64,000 nt of DNA from Strigamia acuminata (GCA_949358305.1 OX442318.1:4016501-4080500), one strand, 5' to 3'; shown: positions 23,239-35,150, counted from the first letter of the stretch. The notes: generated from the sequence alone by a model not told the origin. Numbers and translations: made by a program.

Positions 23239-23532
23239 GTGAGCCTTGTACATGATTACGTTGAGAGGAGAATGAATTCAGGCAAGCTAAAGGAATCGAG
23301 TAATCAAGATATTAAAACATTAGCACCAAGCTTAAAATTAAATCTGACGATTGTTGAAAGCACAGCATCAGATCGAGTTCAGGGTGATTGCAAGGAATGC
23401 AAAAAGTCTGGAAAAATTAAGCATGCTTACGTAAAGTGTAATACATGTTTTGGATTTATTTGCAAGGAGCACCGGAATGCGCAAATTTCATGTGATACCT
23501 GCTATAACTTACGTTATAGTAAAACTTATTAA
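23239..23532 (+). pseudogene. piggyBac-like transposase C-terminal zinc-ribbon fragment
   Basis: A 97-residue frame carries C-K-E-C, then C-N-T-C-F-G-F-I-C, then H and C-x2-C, spaced as in the cysteine-rich tail of piggyBac-type transposases. It has no upstream ATG in a longer frame and the DDD catalytic region is absent. A MITE (22554-23109) interrupts the region just upstream. I call it a relic. Confidence 0.45.
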
Positions 23533-23757
23533 TCTGTCTTTTTCATGTACAAGTAATAAACAACAAATGAATTAAACTTTCAGATATTTATTAAAAAAAA
23601 TATACAGAAAACACACCTTTTAAAAATAATCCTGGCACATAGTACATCCTGGCCACTTAGCATGGCCTAAAATGGCCAATGTAACTTGAAAAGCCTGTGA
23701 AATACATGATATCAGTTTTATAAATTAACATAAATTATAAGGAATAATCTTGCAATG

Positions 23758-24154
23758 TTAACTGTCGTACTTCTTCTGATTTTCTGGATAGTTATGACGG
23801 ATAAAATCCACCAGAACTTTTGCGTACTGCACACTGCCTTTTGGAGGCATCAGTTTCTGCTTCTAAAATAAAATAGCAATTACATTTATTACTAGTGGAA
23901 AATTAATCTATTTACCTTCAAAATAAAAAACATTTCTCGGTATATTTTCACCATGATTTTATCGTGTGATTCGACACGATCTCGGTGCAAAATCAGATGC
24001 AGAAGACCAGTTGGTACTTGAAATCTAAAAAAAAATTGGTTTTTATCACATATTTATCAATCATTAATTTTTTAGGTAGTTTTCTTACCCATTAGCTCGA
24101 CAATCTGCTTTGATTGCTTCGATCCCAACATGTTCTGGTGTTGATGCAGCCAAG
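23758..24154 (-). CDS. Unrecognised spliced gene, 3' end (three exons)
   Basis: Three short exons splice cleanly: about 24154-24089, 24024-23916 and 23862-23758, with GGGTAAG, AAGGTAAAT donors and TTTTAG acceptors. The frame is kept through both introns to a TAA at 23758-23760. The joined C-terminal part (about 90 residues) reads through E-H-V-G-I-E-A-I-K-A-D-C, then F-Q-V-P-T-G-L-L-H-L-I-L-H, then D-K-I-M-V-K-I-Y-R-E-M-F, and ends Q-K-K-Y-D-S. No signal peptide or membrane segment is seen. The 5' end is not resolved: the first exon meets a stop just upstream of its acceptor. It lies inside the insertion upstream of U4. Family and function unknown; it could be a transposon-carried gene. Confidence 0.45.
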
Positions 24155-24315
24155 CTTGTTCAAAAATGTGCCAAAAATAGTAGCGCCAGGTGCAACAATT
24201 TTTTGCACTACCCTAAAGCGCTTCAACTACGGGCCTTCCGGATTTAATTATTTTGTACCCAAACAGGTACATTGTAGGCACCAAAGCGTCGTTTTTGGAG
24301 ATTGTCCATCTGAGG

Positions 24316-24865
24316 GTTAATCGATATTACACGCGTATTATCGATCGTTACGAATTTTTTCCGCCAACAGAAGCCATCTAGCGGCGAATGCAGTTAGTTA
24401 CCACTATGTATATCCTGAATCTAGCAACATGGTCCTCAAAGTGTGTAATTGTTAATTATAAACATGAAAAACCCCGTTTTATCTCATGCAATCTGAAGTG
24501 CATACAAATTGTGTTTGTTTTAAATAAATATTACCTGTCCATCAAAATTTCACCAAAACTGAATGTGATACTGGTCGGCGACACATTGGGACAATGAAGC
24601 AGTCTTTAGCAGTTGCCAAACTGAGTCCCGTAGTCTGGATAGAATATTACCTATCGCCTCTGATGCCCAAGTCGTTATAATGTCTAATATTTTCTCCGCA
24701 GCTTATAGTTTCCGTAGAAGTGCCGGAAACGATTTTGTAGCTGGTCTCGAGTCTGACAGTTATTTACTGCTCGTAATTATACGTTAGCTCTTTTGCTAAG
24801 GGTTTTGTACTCATTTAATAGTGTATAACCGGTACACACAATTTAATGGTTTTTATCGGGTAGTA
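24316..24865. repeat. Upstream block of the array, U4 copy
   Basis: This block also occurs at about 35780-36350 (U5) and 53655-54130 (U8), and its first 110 bp near 15690-15800 (U3). It begins with a TTAATCGATATTACACG-like segment and includes GCCATCTAGCGGCGAATGCAG. A plus-strand frame is partly preserved among copies, but that follows from recent duplication. It probably holds distal promoter sequence of the channel genes. Confidence 0.45.
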
Positions 24866-25072
24866 TTTATCGACACCCTATTTATATTTGTAAAAACACC
24901 GAAAATATTTAAATGCACACATATTGCTTTTGTCCCCAAATCCTTGAATGTAACCCCCAAATTCCATTATTTTTCCCCAAAACGTTTTTACCGTTTTAAT
25001 AACGTTTTCATGACACTATACGTATTTTCTGCTGGGCACATGTTATTCGAAATCTAGACAAAAAAAATTATC

Positions 25073-25405
25073 ATGATACGTGAAAAAAAAATGCAAACAG
25101 CATTGCGATCGGACATTTTGGCATTGCAGTTGGCAAACTCAGACCAGAATTTCGCCGTAGCAAAAGACCTATTGCTGAAGAAATGGAGACTTGAAAGAAG
25201 CGTTGTGGATTTCCTTGATTACTTTGAGGAGGAGTACTTGAATCGTTTTGTTGGGTGGCATGTTGGTCATTGCCTGGGCTCTCCTTGCACAAACAATGGT
25301 CTGGAGTCGACCAATAGCGTCATAAAGTCGCATTACACGTTGAGAGATCGGCCCCCCCTGAATAGGTTCATGGAAGTGTGGTTTGCAGATTATTTGATAG
25401 AATAA
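25073..25405 (+). pseudogene. MULE-type transposase C-terminal fragment
   Basis: The frame ends with G-W-H-V-G-H-C-L-G-S-P-C-T-N-N-G-L-E-S-T-N-S-V-I-K followed by T-L-R-D-R-P-P-L-N-R-F-M. The N-N-x-L-E-S-x-N-x-x-I-K and R-x-R-x-P-L-x-x-F pattern is the conserved tail of Mutator-like (MULE) transposases. Upstream catalytic residues are not present in an open frame. Remnant, no terminal repeats identified. Confidence 0.6.
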
Positions 25406-25424
25406 ACTCAGCAAATATTATGAA

Positions 25425-26120
25425 GAATATTGATTTGATAGAATCAACATTCCAATAATAGTTACTAAGTTATACTTACCGGAAGTACTGACCAATTGGA
25501 CACCAGGTGGAGATTTAATCCTAATCTCCCAGGAAGGCGTCCTATTGGATGTCACTAATCCTTCTGTTCTAAAGGACTACTTAAGCTCCGGTTACCACCG
25601 GTTCTTTTGGTTTTCTGTTTGGTCTTGTATCTTATGTGAAAACTGAAAAGCCCCCCCCCTCCCCAACGTTTTATGACTTGCGATTGCAGCGCGGTTGGGG
25701 ACTCCAGGGTGATTCGCTTCAGTGAAGGTCCGTCCGTATGAGAAGTACGGTAAATGGATCATGAATCGCCAGTGAACCCGGGACGGTATCCGTGTACAAG
25801 TATTTATGCTTGTAGTTAACAATTACCCGGTGGTTGGTACCACCGAAGCAATTCGTTGCACTTAAACAAATACCCCGTCTTGTTGGACTCCGCCGGTTCC
25901 TCTCCAGCGACCCAACGAACTGTCTTGACTTTTGGTAAATTCCACAATTATTTACCCGGTGGTTGGTACCACCGACGACGACCACTTATCGCATAAACAA
26001 ATACCCGGTCATGGATCACGCGATCCTTCGGTCGTAAGGCATTTTATGGCGGATGGAGGTTTTCCTCCCACAATGGTTGAGCGCCATTGTGACGGTCCCC
26101 ACCGACAATCGAATTATTAC
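25425..26120. repeat. Diverged copy of repeat family E
   Basis: Shares with the E copies at 44705 and 55560 the GAATCAACATTCC-like start, TTAAGCTCCGGTT segment, two ACCCGGTGGTTGGTACCACCG hairpins (near 25827 and 25959), and one structured module with GTAAGGCATTTTATGGCGGATGG (26034-26105). Ends not defined. Confidence 0.55.
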
Positions 26121-26224
26121 TAATATTTAATCACTCTTTATTATGTTTTCCATTAGTCTAAAATTTGATCTTCAATTTGAAATAATGAACGAACATACAC
26201 AAATGTGAGCACAATACTGCAGTG

Positions 26225-27163
26225 TGTGGTGATCTCAAAATATTTCACCAACTTAGAAGATAAAATTAATTGTCTTCTAATTAATTTGACTGTGGCACAT
26301 GCCAAGTCAGATCATGTGACCGAGGGGAGAAATCCTCTCTAGGCACATATCACCCCAGGTTGTCCAGGGTGAAAACGGTTATTAACCGTTATGGTGCAAT
26401 ATGGTGTAATAATCCCCTGTTGCACCAGTTCCAGCTAATTGCGCAGATTTTCTGCGCAATATTGAAGCGTGCCGGGCTCGCGCCCAAGCTTCAATCGGGA
26501 CTCTTGACAAAAATACACACACCACAACATCACTGCTTGTTCGCTCCAGAAAAGTATTGATAGTGGACCGTGTATTCCAAGTTTCACCAGCTTGCTTTGT
26601 AACAACTTACAAGGCCAGCAATTCTGCTTAAATTAGCCGACGCTAATTTCAGCAATCGAGAAGAGAAGTTCCCGCGCTCCCGTGAACCATCGCCGTCGCA
26701 GCAGCGTGAACTGTTGCCACCGCCATCGAACGTGAAGCGGACGCCCGTGACCGTGAACCACCGCCAGCGAGTCGTCGTACGAGTTACGGAAGGACTTACG
26801 AGACCCATCGTCGCCAGGACCATTGTTCGTGAGTCGATAACGAAGACCATCCGCCTTCGTTTAACTTCGAGTTGTTTAAGCGCCATTTTAGCGCTTTGTA
26901 GCTTGCAACAGTCGTTGCAAGCCCTTCCTTTGTTTCACACTCATTGTTACGCGACTTGTCGCTTTTAATTTATATTTTAACTAGTCATTGTAATTAAACC
27001 GAATAAATATATTGTGATTTTTTATACTGAAAACTGTCTTTTCATTTTCCATTAAATTAACCCTAGATAATTTGTGGCCGCGATATAAGTCTTTTTAAGC
27101 ATTCACTTGCGGTTTCCACTTGATTTATTAGAAATTAAGTGTGATAAAACCCGGATCGCAGCA
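26225..27163. mobile_element. Solo LTR, family F, copy 1
   Basis: Starts TGTGGTGATCTC and ends GGATCGCAGCA, with a perfect 4-bp target duplication AGTG (26221-26224 and 27164-27167). It carries an AATAAATATATTG poly(A)-type segment near 27000. A second copy with its own duplication is at 50255-51221. TG...CA ends with a 4-bp duplication fit a Gypsy- or BEL-type LTR. No internal region follows. Confidence 0.85.
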
Positions 27164-27167
27164 AGTG

Positions 27168-28795
27168 GAAGTCGTAAATTAGGCCAGAGAATGGTGTGTG
27201 TGCGATGAAATAATGGCCCATTTTGTTGCAAACGAAAATAAAAGGTTTAATGAACTTAAGAAGTGATAGCATACAACCTATTCATAGGTGAACGCCATTT
27301 TGGAGTGGTTCCTAATAGGTTCCAACTCCTAGAACACCGCCACATCTCCATATGACTTCCTGGTGTCATGAATAATACATGAGGTCAATATTTGGCATGC
27401 TTTTAGAGTGAGCAATCACAATAAAAACATGCTCACAATGTTTAGCAAATATAAATATTATACAATGTATGATTAACATTGAATTGCTGATAACTACGAT
27501 CATCAATTACATATTATATTACATATAACAATCACACATATATGTATATAAATATATCCAGCAAATTACGATTCCACATAGGTGCGAGTTTAACAAATAA
27601 GATGTAAAGGCTCGTTTACATTGTTGCGAAATTGCGTTTGAATTAATGCGAACACGACAATTTCGCGCGTGAAAGTTCGTGTGGCAACCCTTCGCACGCG
27701 ATATTTCAGAGTAGACTTCAAGTCTACTTTTTCGCTTCGCTTGGGAAGTTTGCACGGGTTGGTCAATGACAGACGAAATAGCGTATGTCGTCACCAACTT
27801 CACAATTGAAACGACACTTCCACTTCATCACTTCTCTTTGCTTCATTGAGAACATGAGAAGCAAATTTTTCATTGTGAATTTTTGGACGCGACCATTTTG
27901 CGTGCTAAATTTCGCAAAAATGTAAACGAGCCTTAACATTTATGTTACACATCAATGGTTATAGGTCCATGTTGATCATTGCATATTCCTTTCAGATGAT
28001 GTGTCTCAATATGACTTATCTGCAACTATACTATGGTTAATACACAAGCACATTATAATGAATTATCTCACAGCAAAGCACAGGAAACAATGTGGCATTG
28101 TTTCATTGAGTCCAAAATGTTTGTTTTATTATGTAATAACATTGTAACGACATTTGTAGGTAATGGGTCATTTTGAATGGTTTCAGCCGTTCAAGGTAAG
28201 GGGAAATTCCAGCCGTTATAGTGTTAAGACATCCAGAGCATTCAATTTAAATACGTGCTACTAAGTAGAAAATTGTGTTCTTGGTGTCTTTGGTGTCTTT
28301 TTAATTGCTCGCTTCCCCTAACTTTAGACAGTGACTGCAGAGTGGTCACAAAGTTTTAGCTGAGCAGCAGTTCCCACAATTTTTATTATAATTAATTTCT
28401 AATGGTATTTCCGTTGGTTTTTTTTATTTATAAATACACCTTGCACACTTACAGAAGAAATGTATTTCAGTTTTAAGTTGCAGTGGTGCACATAGTTTTA
28501 GAAGGTGCTTTTGATGGATTTTAATCCCACATGTGTGATGGCATGAATTTTATAAATGGATTGTTGACTCGGTGAAACTGTGTTTATATTCATGTCTTAA
28601 TTGCTGTGTATGTACTTGTGCATTAATTGCTGAGTCTCACTAATTAAGACAAGCATGAAATTATTTGTGAATTTGTAATAATTGCGTTAAATTTTTTTTG
28701 AGGATTCGCGGAAAACTCTTGAAACATTAAGTGCGCCGCGAAAAGAAAAAAAGTTGGGAACCACTGGTTTAGCTGATTTTGAAAATCAAGAATTA
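27168..28795. other. Spacer between LTR F and U5, with one Harbinger-like MITE
   Basis: The MITE is listed separately. From about 28400 to 28795 the sequence matches the region downstream of U4 (15905-16130). Elsewhere (27168-27600 and 27940-28400) I see no gene, repeat array or RNA gene. Confidence 0.4.
27608..27933. mobile_element. MITE with AGGCTCGTTTACATT termini
   Basis: Inverted ends AGGCTCGTTTACATT / AATGTAAACGAGCCT, flanked by TAA on both sides (27605-27607 and 27934-27936). A 3-bp TWA duplication suggests PIF/Harbinger. No coding capacity. Confidence 0.75.
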
Positions 28796-31700
28796 TTACA
28801 ATTTTGTTTGTGGGTTTAGCTTTTTGACAAGAATTGTTGCAGATTTGTAAAAAAAATGTACTCCAGTTAAGACGGACAAACCGAGAGTGAGACCGAGAGT
28901 GTTTCCGATGTCAGAAACCAAGGCAACAAAAGAATATTTAAATTCTTCAACAATTGTTTCTACCTTGTTTGACGGGAAAACAAAATTAACCATTGACCAA
29001 TCAACTATCATTGGTGGTGCACTGAATTCATTGATCTTGTAGAACGCTTGTTTACAAGGACGATTGCACAAACATTCCTTCTGGACATTGGTGTTGGTGC
29101 GTATTTCGTAGTACAATGTTCTCACGGCTTTGGCTGTTGTCGAAGAGTTGCAGAAAGTGAGGCCATTCTTGATTGCAAATGGCATGCTATTGGATGAATA
29201 AAATGAGAAATAAAAATTCAGGTAAAGTTGTTGAATATTTGTGTGGTTACCTGCACTGTTGTTTACTCTTCATTTTGTTTTCAAAACAGCGGCTTTTACA
29301 GATGTAATAGTCTGTTGTGTTTTGATTGCACCGTTTGGTTTTTGTGTTGAGATAATGCATCTGAAGTTTAAATATATTTTAATGGTGTCTAAGAACAAAT
29401 TCTTGTTATTGAAATTAATTTTTATACATTTTGTTTGGTTAACGAAGATGAGGTTAGCATTGAAGAAGGGAGCGCTGAATTGAAATCATATGAAAAATTG
29501 GGATCTTCAACTGGTGTGATATAAACCTAATTGAAAAAAATGTGCAAGATTAGATTGTGTTGATTATTTTGAACTTACGTATGTAAAATCCGGTTTGCAT
29601 AAGGGGTCTTTCATTTCTGGTGTATAATCCCCAAACATTGAGAAAAATCGATATTTTACAGGACCTAATTTCAAATATACAAATTTTAAATCTGTTTTTA
29701 TCTCTTTAGAAAAAAGAAAAATTACCGAAGGAATGTTTAACACAAGTGCCGTGTGGATTTGGGAATCGAGTAAGAGTTCGAACATCAAGTGTGTCTTTGC
29801 AAAATAGATTCTGCAAATTTTAAAGCCATGAAATAAAAATGCCAATTAAGAAAAAAATCGTGTTTCAAATGGTAAATTTACTTACAAATTGTTGGAGTAT
29901 CTTCGAGCTTAAAGGTTCTACATAGGCCATTTCCCATAGTCTAGTCACATTGAATCCTTTCCAGTTGACTAGGTCTAATAAGTCTACATTGCATTTTGTA
30001 TTAGTTTGATTCTGCTGTTTAAAATATTTTTTTTTCTGTTGTATAAGTCTTAGATTATGCGGTCCTGCACAAATGATGATGTTTGGATAAGTTATGTTAG
30101 CTGGATCCTCAATTGCTACAATTGTTTGAATGGGTTCATTTAAATACAGTTGAATTCTTTGTTGGATTATAAATCCGCTGAATACAAACAAACAAAGATA
30201 AACCAGTGGCTGTAGACGAGCCATGTTAGATTTTGATGTGTGAGTTTTTGGAGTTTTAATGGTTTGTATGTTAGCTTCAATTCTTCTGGTTATGTCGCCT
30301 TTGGGAGTTATACGCTTCGCCCTGTACCACTGAGCAATAACCAAAACCAGGTCGATGAAGGAGAGAAGAGAGAGTCCTAACCAAAGTCCAAGATTGCCAC
30401 CAAAGTCAGCCACCAGGCTGATGAAATCGTAGATTAAGCGTTCTTTCAAAGTTGTCACGTGGTTGTCAATCAGGTATATAGTATTTGAGGATATGTCACT
30501 TTCGCTACGTTCAGTCCGAAATGTCGGATCAACATGTGTAATTTTACAGCTCCTGGTACAACCACAGTCAGGTTCAGGTGTTGGTGCTACCATATCATGT
30601 AAGTTTTGTTCATACATTTTTAAAGTTTCTTTAGAATTATTGCAGAGCTCAAGGTGATCTCCTCTGGAAAATCTTGGCATATAGGGTAACCTGTCAAATA
30701 TATTAAAATACCACACGAAGATTATTAAGGAAAATATTAAATTTTAATAAAATATTAGTTTTGAAATTTAAAAGTAATATTTTATTAAAATTTAATATTT
30801 TCACAACTTATTGATGTTTAATTTAAACATCAATAAGTTGTGAATTAAACATCAATAAGTTGTGAATTAAACATCAATAAGTTGTGAATTAAACATCAAT
30901 AAGTTGTGAATTAAACATCAATAAGTTGTGGGAACACTTTAAACTCACTTGAAACGAGTGTACACACACACTTTTTAACTTTAACCGTGGAAAACAGGAG
31001 AAAATACGTGAATCTCGTCTTTTCTCACGTTTTTCCGTGTACCGCGAGATATACCGCAAATTCACGGTACCGGTACCACAGGGCGCCGAAAGTACCGCGG
31101 TACAAGTACGCGGTACTATCGCAGACTGCAAAAAGTACTGCCGTAGAGGCTGCGGTACAGTATCGCTGGTACCGGTACTGTACCGTGCCCAACACTGGAT
31201 AACACACATTGCAGTCATCTTGATCATACTCTTAGGATGGAATGGAGGAACATAAGGCCTAGTTTGTCGGTTTGAGGAATAATTGTATTAAATGCTACAA
31301 ATTGTATTGTTTTTGTTGGCAGTGCTAATTGTTGGAAACTTATAAAACAAGCTCTTTTGGGAGTGCATCTGGTCTTTTATTGTTTACAATAAATGTATTT
31401 CGTAATTGACTTGCCAACAATGATTTTTGCCCAATAATGATTCAGTGCATCTTTTCCCACATTCTATGTATTCCTCGAGTGGTACACAGGGCTGACTTCT
31501 AGTGTCTATTAAATGATGCTGAAACATAAATATTTAGTAAGTCAATAACAGAATCCACCTGAACAAATTTAACAATGACCTCTTTTAAACGGAATCCAAC
31601 TTTGATATTCGTTGCTGATGTTATCGGATATCCATATTGGAAATCAAATGGGAATGTTACTCCTATCTGAAATTAAGCATATTGAAATCATCAGTTCTCA

Positions 31701-34193
31701 ATTCACTAAAATAATCCACTTTTTGTCATCGACTGGTTGTTTTGATAGGCCCGTTTCTGGCGTATTGTTTGCTTTTTTGCTTGTGGTACCATAAACCCAC
31801 TCTTACATGCTAGAGTGGGTGTGAGGCAGGGAATTTGGAGGGAGTTTCTCCCTTTCTTAGTTTTAGAAATTTGTGATTTTGGATTCATGGTTTTGGATTG
31901 GTGTTGAGGGTTTGGGGCAGAGGCGGATTAAACTTTTTGGGGGCCCCAGAAAAACCTTTTTCTGGGTCCCTTGTAGCAAAAATTAAAACCGTATAATTAA
32001 TTTTCAGGCCTAACATTGGATTTCCCAGCGTAACATTGGTTTTTCTGGCTTAACATTTGTATTTTTCTGGCCTAAAATAGGACTTTCTGGCTTGAAATTG
32101 GATTTTCTGGCCTGAAATTGGATTTTCTGGCCTGAAATTGGAATTTCCGGCCTGAAATTGGAATTTCCGGGCTTAAATTGGAATTTCCGGGCTTAAATTG
32201 GAATTTCCGGCCTGAAATTGGAATTTCTGGCCTAAAATTGGAATTTCCGGCCTGAAATTGGAATTTCCGGCTTGAAATTGGAATTTCCAATTTCCGGCCT
32301 GAAATTGGAATTTCCGGCTTGAAATTGGAATTTCTGACCTGAAATTGGAATTTCTGGCCTGTAATTGGAATTTCTGGCCTGAAATTGGAATTTCTGGCCT
32401 GAAATTGGAATTTCTGGCCTGAAATTGGAATTTCTGGCCTGAAATTGGAATTTCTGGCCTGAAATTGGAATTTCTGGCCTGAAATTGGAATTTCTGGCCT
32501 GAAATTGGAATTTCTGGCCTGAAATTGGAATTTCTGGCCTGAAATTGGAATTTCTGGCCTGAAATTGGAATTTCTGGCCTGAAATTGGAATTTCTGGCCT
32601 GAAATTGGAATTTCTGGCCTGAAATTGGAATTTCTGGCCTGAAATTGGAATTTCTGGCCTGAAATTGGAATTTCTGGCCTGAAATTGGAATTTCTGGCCT
32701 GAAATTGGAATTTCTGGCCTGAAATTGGATTTTCTGGCTTACAATTGGATTTTCTGGCCTGACATTGGATTTTCTGGCCTGAAATTGGATTTTCTGGCCT
32801 GAAATTGGATTTTCTGGCCTGAAATTGGATTTTCTGGCCTGAAATTGGATTTTCTGGCCTAAAATTGGATTTTCTGGCTTAAAATTGGATTTTCTGGCCT
32901 GACATTGGATTTTCTGGGCTGAAATTGGATTTTCTGGCCTGAAATTGGATTTTCTGGCCTAAAATTGGATTTTCTGGCATGAAATTGGATTTTCTGGCTT
33001 AAAATTGGGTTTTTTGGCTTTAATTTTTTTTTTTGGTTCAAGATCTAACTGAAACAAAGCAGTTATAAATATTTACAAAAAGGAGAGACCAATGTTGGAA
33101 CTAGGTAGGAAAGAGTACCGTATTTTACCAAATAAGAGCCGCGGCTCTTATTCAAAACTGCCACTATGAGCTGCGGCTTTAATTCGGGGGCGGCTCCAAT
33201 TCGGGGGCGGCTCTTATTTTAAATAGTGGCCAATATCTTACTGTTACGTTCATTGAACGTATATAGCCGCAGCTACTATTCGAGGGCGGCTTTTATATCA
33301 AGTCGCCTATCTTGGCCGCGGCTACTATTCGAGGGCGGCTACAATTCGAGGGCGGCTACAATTCGAGGGCGACTCTTATTCGGTAAAATACGGTATTTAC
33401 TAGGGTTAGGGATTCGCCTGGCATCAATTCTGGTATTTTAAAATCTTGCTGAAATCTTGTAGTCATTTCAGAACCATGCAGTGTATTTCTCACTGTTGTT
33501 AAAAAATAAACGTAACTTATTTAAAAATGGCTAAAATTAATTCGGGCAACTGACCTTTCGATCTGGTACAAGTACCTTTTGGCATTAATTCTAATGTCAG
33601 AGTGTAGTTCAGAGGAAAGGGTGTCTGAAATTACAATAGAACAGATAGTCACAAACTGAGAAGAATTTATTGGCAGATTTGTGCAAAATGGATGATCCAT
33701 AAACATCCAGTTAAAAACTTACTTCACGATGTGTTTCTGCATATGCAAGTAAACGCTGAGTTATATGGAAACTGTAGTTTAAATTCCACAACTTAGTGAG
33801 ATCAACATCTGGTCGTGTTATTAAATTATCCAAAGGATTCAGTGCATCTGTCGGAAGTATTTTTTCTCCGAGCGCCTCGTAGTAATCCACAACATACTTA
33901 TTTAGTGGTATACATGTGTGTGTATCAGGAACTGGCGACTCTTCAATTTCGCTTTCGTAGACGTCGAGTCCTTTTGGACTGGCCAGATAATAAGAAATGC
34001 GGTCATGCATTTGGTACGAATAGATGAGAATGCAGATGACGACAAGAAGAGCCCAAAAAACACGAAATAGAATATTACGATTCTTATCGATCATTGGGTG
34101 AAATTCTTGAGGAAATGCCGCTCTTCGGTCTTCTTCCGCTATAAAATGTTTTACTATTGTGCGGATTCTTTTTCGGATTCGATGATTAGCCAT
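28796..34193 (-). CDS. U5: two-domain DEG/ENaC-type ion channel, 11 exons, 799 aa
   Basis: Exons: 34193-33723, 33624-33555, 33492-33401, 31666-31580, 31518-31415, 30690-29886, 29810-29726, 29664-29579, 29526-29428, 29360-29251, 29186-28796 (2400 nt, all in frame). Same layout as U4, its closest relative: TM1-A, V-P-D-T-H-T-C, ectodomain, TM2-A with G-L-S, linker, TM1-B, Y-P-N-I-I-I-C, ectodomain, E-C-L-C-N-R-P-C, TM2-B with G-L-S. Exon 5 again ends at a GCAAGT donor. Intron 3 (1.7 kb) contains a long 20-bp minisatellite and a MITE that starts 7 nt after the exon 3 boundary. Intron 5 holds AT-rich palindromes, a 22-bp tandem repeat and a GGTACC-rich palindromic segment. The acceptor before MANHRIRK sets the start. 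Confidence 0.85.
30826..30930. repeat. 22-bp tandem repeat in U5 intron 5
   Basis: About five copies of CATCAATAAGTTGTGAATTAAA, next to an AT-rich inverted repeat at 30735-30805 (AATATTAAATTTTAATAAAA and complement). The array is absent from the matching U4 intron. Confidence 0.85.
30950..31200. other. GGTACC-rich foldable segment in U5 intron 5
   Basis: Many CGGTAC/GTACCG words in both orientations make a strongly self-complementary stretch. The end near 31195 (CAGTGTTGGGCACGGTAC on the minus strand) looks like a transposon terminus, but I could not find a clean partner. Absent from the U4 intron. Probably a non-autonomous DNA element. Confidence 0.4.
32085..33020. repeat. 20-bp minisatellite in U5 intron 3
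   Basis: About 46 copies of the same 20-bp unit as in U4. The left part mostly has GAAATTGGAATTTCTGGCCT, the right part GAAATTGGATTTTCTGGCCT, so at least two variants expanded in blocks. Every minus-strand unit carries an ATTTCAGG acceptor-like site. Confidence 0.9.
33118..33393. mobile_element. MITE with CCGTATTTTACC termini at the exon 3 splice donor of U5
   Basis: Inverted ends CCGTATTTTACCAAATAAGAG / CTCTTATTCGGTAAAATACGG with a TA duplication. On the minus strand the intron reads GTAAATA and then the element, so the insertion sits 7 nt into the intron and leaves the donor intact. U4 has the empty site. The interior repeats a TTCGAGGGCGGCT motif. Confidence 0.8.
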
Positions 34194-34222
34194 GACACTG
34201 TAAAACATTATTATTATTAATA

Positions 34223-34405
34223 CATCGAAACTCTTTATAACGAATCGCGATATAACGAATTATCGATATAACGAATACCTAAAAATGGCTGGTTTGGTTG
34301 GCTGCCCATAGAACACCATGTTAAAAAATTTAGATATAACGAATTCTCGTTATAATGAATCGATTTTTCGAGTCCCTTGCGATTCGTTATAAAGAGTTTC
34401 GACTG
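34223..34405. mobile_element. Short Tigger-type MITE just upstream of U5 exon 1
   Basis: Termini ATCGAAACTCTTTATAACG / CGTTATAAAGAGTTTCGA with TA flanks. It ends about 25 nt before the TTTTACAG acceptor of the first coding exon. The same insertion occurs at the same place in U8 (52687-52869), but not in U3 or U4. Confidence 0.7.
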
Positions 34406-35150
34406 TAGTTGCTGAGCTAGATTTAAAGTTTTGGATTTCTGCTGAACATAAATATGCTTGATACAAAGCTTGGCAAATATAATGTTGCAATAACACGGAA
34501 GTTTATTAAAAAAAAAAAAAAAATTATGGTATAAATTATAATTTTTCGTTTAAGTTGTTGACTTTAAAATTATTTTAAAGTCGACGGCGCAGTTTTCATG
34601 GAATTTAAGTAAAAAGTTTTATCTTAACACGATTAAGCTTACCTCGTCTCCAACTGCTGTGTACCATCTTGTGTTAATGCTGAACTGCTCTGTCCACAAT
34701 CAGTCGCCCTTATTAGTCGTGTGTTGACCACACTACGTGGATAAAAGTACTTGTGTGAGCAATAATATGAGAATAAAACATTGGCCATGTAGAAGTACAA
34801 TCGTGTTCAAAAAAACTGGACCCTCACTCTATGCTGGCAATTGAAATTGTGAGTAATTTTGTGTTTTGCCACTAGGTTAAACACCAGACATCAACAGGTG
34901 ATAATACTTGTATACCTTTGTCTGCTAAACAATTTTCTAATTATAATTATTAGTAACTCGTAAACAGAACTTCTAAATGACTTTTTTAATACATGAATGT
35001 TAAAGATGTATGAAATGGAAACAACAACTGCAATTTGGGTTATTATTTGCGAACTATAAAATGCTTTCATTTCATTTCAATTGCTTATTACCGGTGAATC
35101 ATAATTTACTCTGAAATTAATGGCAATTCTCCAAATTACATTTTCGTTTT
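34406..35150 (-). promoter_or_regulatory. 5' flank of U5 with putative leader exon (donor at 34643)
   Basis: Contains the conserved leader segment ending before GTAAGC at 34643. A short insert near 34799-34925 (AAAAAAACTGGACCCTCAC...) is shared only with U8 (near 53200-53320). Confidence 0.4.

Noticed and set aside
24388-24597. Plus-strand frames conserved at 24388, 35847 and 53723
   Set aside because: Conservation follows from recent block duplication; lengths differ by indels and no domain is visible.
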